A stretch of 7,393 nucleotides of DNA from Verrucomicrobiota bacterium (GTDB lineage Bacteria > Verrucomicrobiota > Verrucomicrobiia > Verrucomicrobiales > DEV007), in assembly GCA_027618625.1 (NCBI GenBank), contig JAQCER010000145.1, positions 1 through 7,393 of the forward strand. The letters run 5' to 3'. Numbering within the stretch: the stretch's first letter is position 1; every line of letters starts with the position of its first letter. The notes beneath the pieces are model-generated. The model saw only the letters and a program-made list of their open reading frames with translations, was not told where the DNA came from and made no database searches. Positions 6,438 through 7,393 of this stretch are shown in pieces. Made by a program: the position numbers and the translations under genes.

Positions 6438-7391
6438 TTCTTCCAAGTCTGCCTGGCGGACAACGCGCCTCGCTACACGATCGTCGACGAGGGCAGACCA
6501 GCGCACCAGACGAATCACGCCATCCGCGATTTCGATTCCGGTAATGTCGCCGTCTGCAAACGGGCAACAACCAGCATTGAAATAACACTGGCGAGTCGAC
6601 GCCGGTGTTGCTCGGCTTTCATTCTTCGGAAGAAACTCCAGCCGACGAGCCGCCGCTTCCATCAGACCAATTTCGTCCTCCAGTCGCATACGTTCTTCTG
6701 GAGCGAGACCACGTTTTTCGATGCGGGCCCGGAGTTCTTCCAGATGCAGGCTTGCGCGGTCATCTGAGTGTCGATGCGGAAAGACAGGATGGTGAGTGTG
6801 GCCGGTGATCAACAGCATGCGGCTCTGGTTCGCAGCCCATTTCGACATCGCGATCTCGTGCTGCATCCGCAAATCATAATCCTGAGAGGGCGTGTTCGAT
6901 CGAATCTTCAACATCCGCTGCAAGGGGCGCCACACGTAGCGCACCAGAAACCGACTGAACGGTGCGAAGCGATCGGAGTCAGGCGTGCCTTGATGCCCGT
7001 GAGTGAGGAAGAGTTCTCCCAATTCCTGGCCTCCGGCAGTGAGCTTGAGAGTGAGCGCTTCCAGAATCACTCCACAGCCGGTGTGGTCGCAAATGAACGG
7101 CTCCAGATGCATCTTCATCTTCCAAGGTGTCGTCCATTCATCATCGTGATTGCCGTAGATTCGCGTATACCCACCCGCTTGGTGAAAACTTTGTTCCAAG
7201 CGTAAAGTGTCGGCATAGGCGGCCACTACAGATTTTGGCGAGCACTCCCAGAGTTCCTCAACATCGCCCAGCAGCACCAGGCGATGCCCATCGTTAAGGT
7301 AATGGTCCAGCGCAGCACGATAGGTATCCTCGCAATCAGCGAAATCATCCGCCCCGGTTCTCGCTCCCCGATGGTGGTCGGAGAAGATCAC
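6420..7391 (-). CDS. Calcineurin-like metallophosphoesterase, 5' end outside the window
   Basis: The visible 323 residues carry the full metal-binding set of the calcineurin-like phosphoesterase fold: DHH (residues 5-7, DxH), GDVEELWE (42-49), GNHDDEW (80-86), HGH (131-133) and GHTH (197-200). The family uses two metal ions to hydrolyse phosphomonoesters or diesters. The substrate is not predictable here: the overall form resembles LpxH/UDP-2,3-diacylglucosamine hydrolase-like proteins, but it is longer and that assignment is not supported. Between GHTH and the C-terminal strands (NAGCCPFADGDITGIEI, 272-288) lies a highly charged helical segment (about 215-252). The first visible codon is GTG at 7391-7389, in a first beta-strand (VIFSDHHRG), so the true start is probably just beyond the window edge. 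The gene converges on the sulfatase remnant and its last few codons lie antisense to it. There is no signal peptide in the visible part. Confidence 0.88.
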   Translation of the reverse strand: MIFSDHHRGARTGADDFADCEDTYRAALDHYLNDGHRLVLLGDVEELWECSPKSVVAAYADTLRLEQSFHQAGGYTRIYGNHDDEWTTPWKMKMHLEPFICDHTGCGVILEALTLKLTAGGQELGELFLTHGHQGTPDSDRFAPFSRFLVRYVWRPLQRMLKIRSNTPSQDYDLRMQHEIAMSKWAANQSRMLLITGHTHHPVFPHRHSDDRASLHLEELRARIEKRGLAPEERMRLEDEIGLMEAAARRLEFLPKNESRATPASTRQCYFNAGCCPFADGDITGIEIADGVIRLVRWSALVDDRVARRVVRQADLEELFESE

Positions 7392-7393
7392 CA

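Overview
The window most likely comes from a Verrucomicrobiota-type bacterium. This is an inference from three traits: a secreted protein with a PEP-CTERM tail ending in four arginines, a decayed arylsulfatase (sulfatases are abundant in this phylum and in Planctomycetota), and a large ankyrin-repeat/L,D-transpeptidase envelope protein. No rRNA or other phylogenetic marker is present apart from ileS, so the phylum call is moderate.

Layout, left to right. Positions 1-131 are a non-coding leader with a weak candidate promoter. Positions 132-809 (+) encode a small secreted, beta-rich protein with a PEP-CTERM sorting tail. Positions 810-1007 are non-coding and carry an inverted repeat. Positions 1008-2769 (+) hold what looks like one gene for a membrane-anchored protein of about 11-12 ankyrin repeats followed by an L,D-transpeptidase (YkuD) domain, split by a frameshift near 2247-2250. 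A good extended -10 promoter (2812-2840) then drives ileS (2895-5696, +), a full-length isoleucyl-tRNA synthetase. Positions 5697-5940 are non-coding and contain strong inverted repeats. Positions 5941-6437 (+) are a degraded C-terminal sulfatase remnant readable only across three frames. Positions 6420-7391 (-) are a calcineurin-like metallophosphoesterase that runs off the right edge and converges on the sulfatase remnant.

The genes do not form an evident pathway. ileS is a housekeeping gene with its own promoter. The PEP-CTERM protein and the ankyrin-transpeptidase protein both act outside the cytoplasmic membrane, but nothing shows that they work together. The most informative features are the broken ankyrin-transpeptidase gene, the sulfatase relic overlapping the 3' end of the phosphoesterase gene, the nested stem-loop repeats after ileS, and a charged insertion next to the KMSKS-type loop of IleRS. 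I see no CRISPR array, tRNA, rRNA, complete insertion sequence or phage gene.
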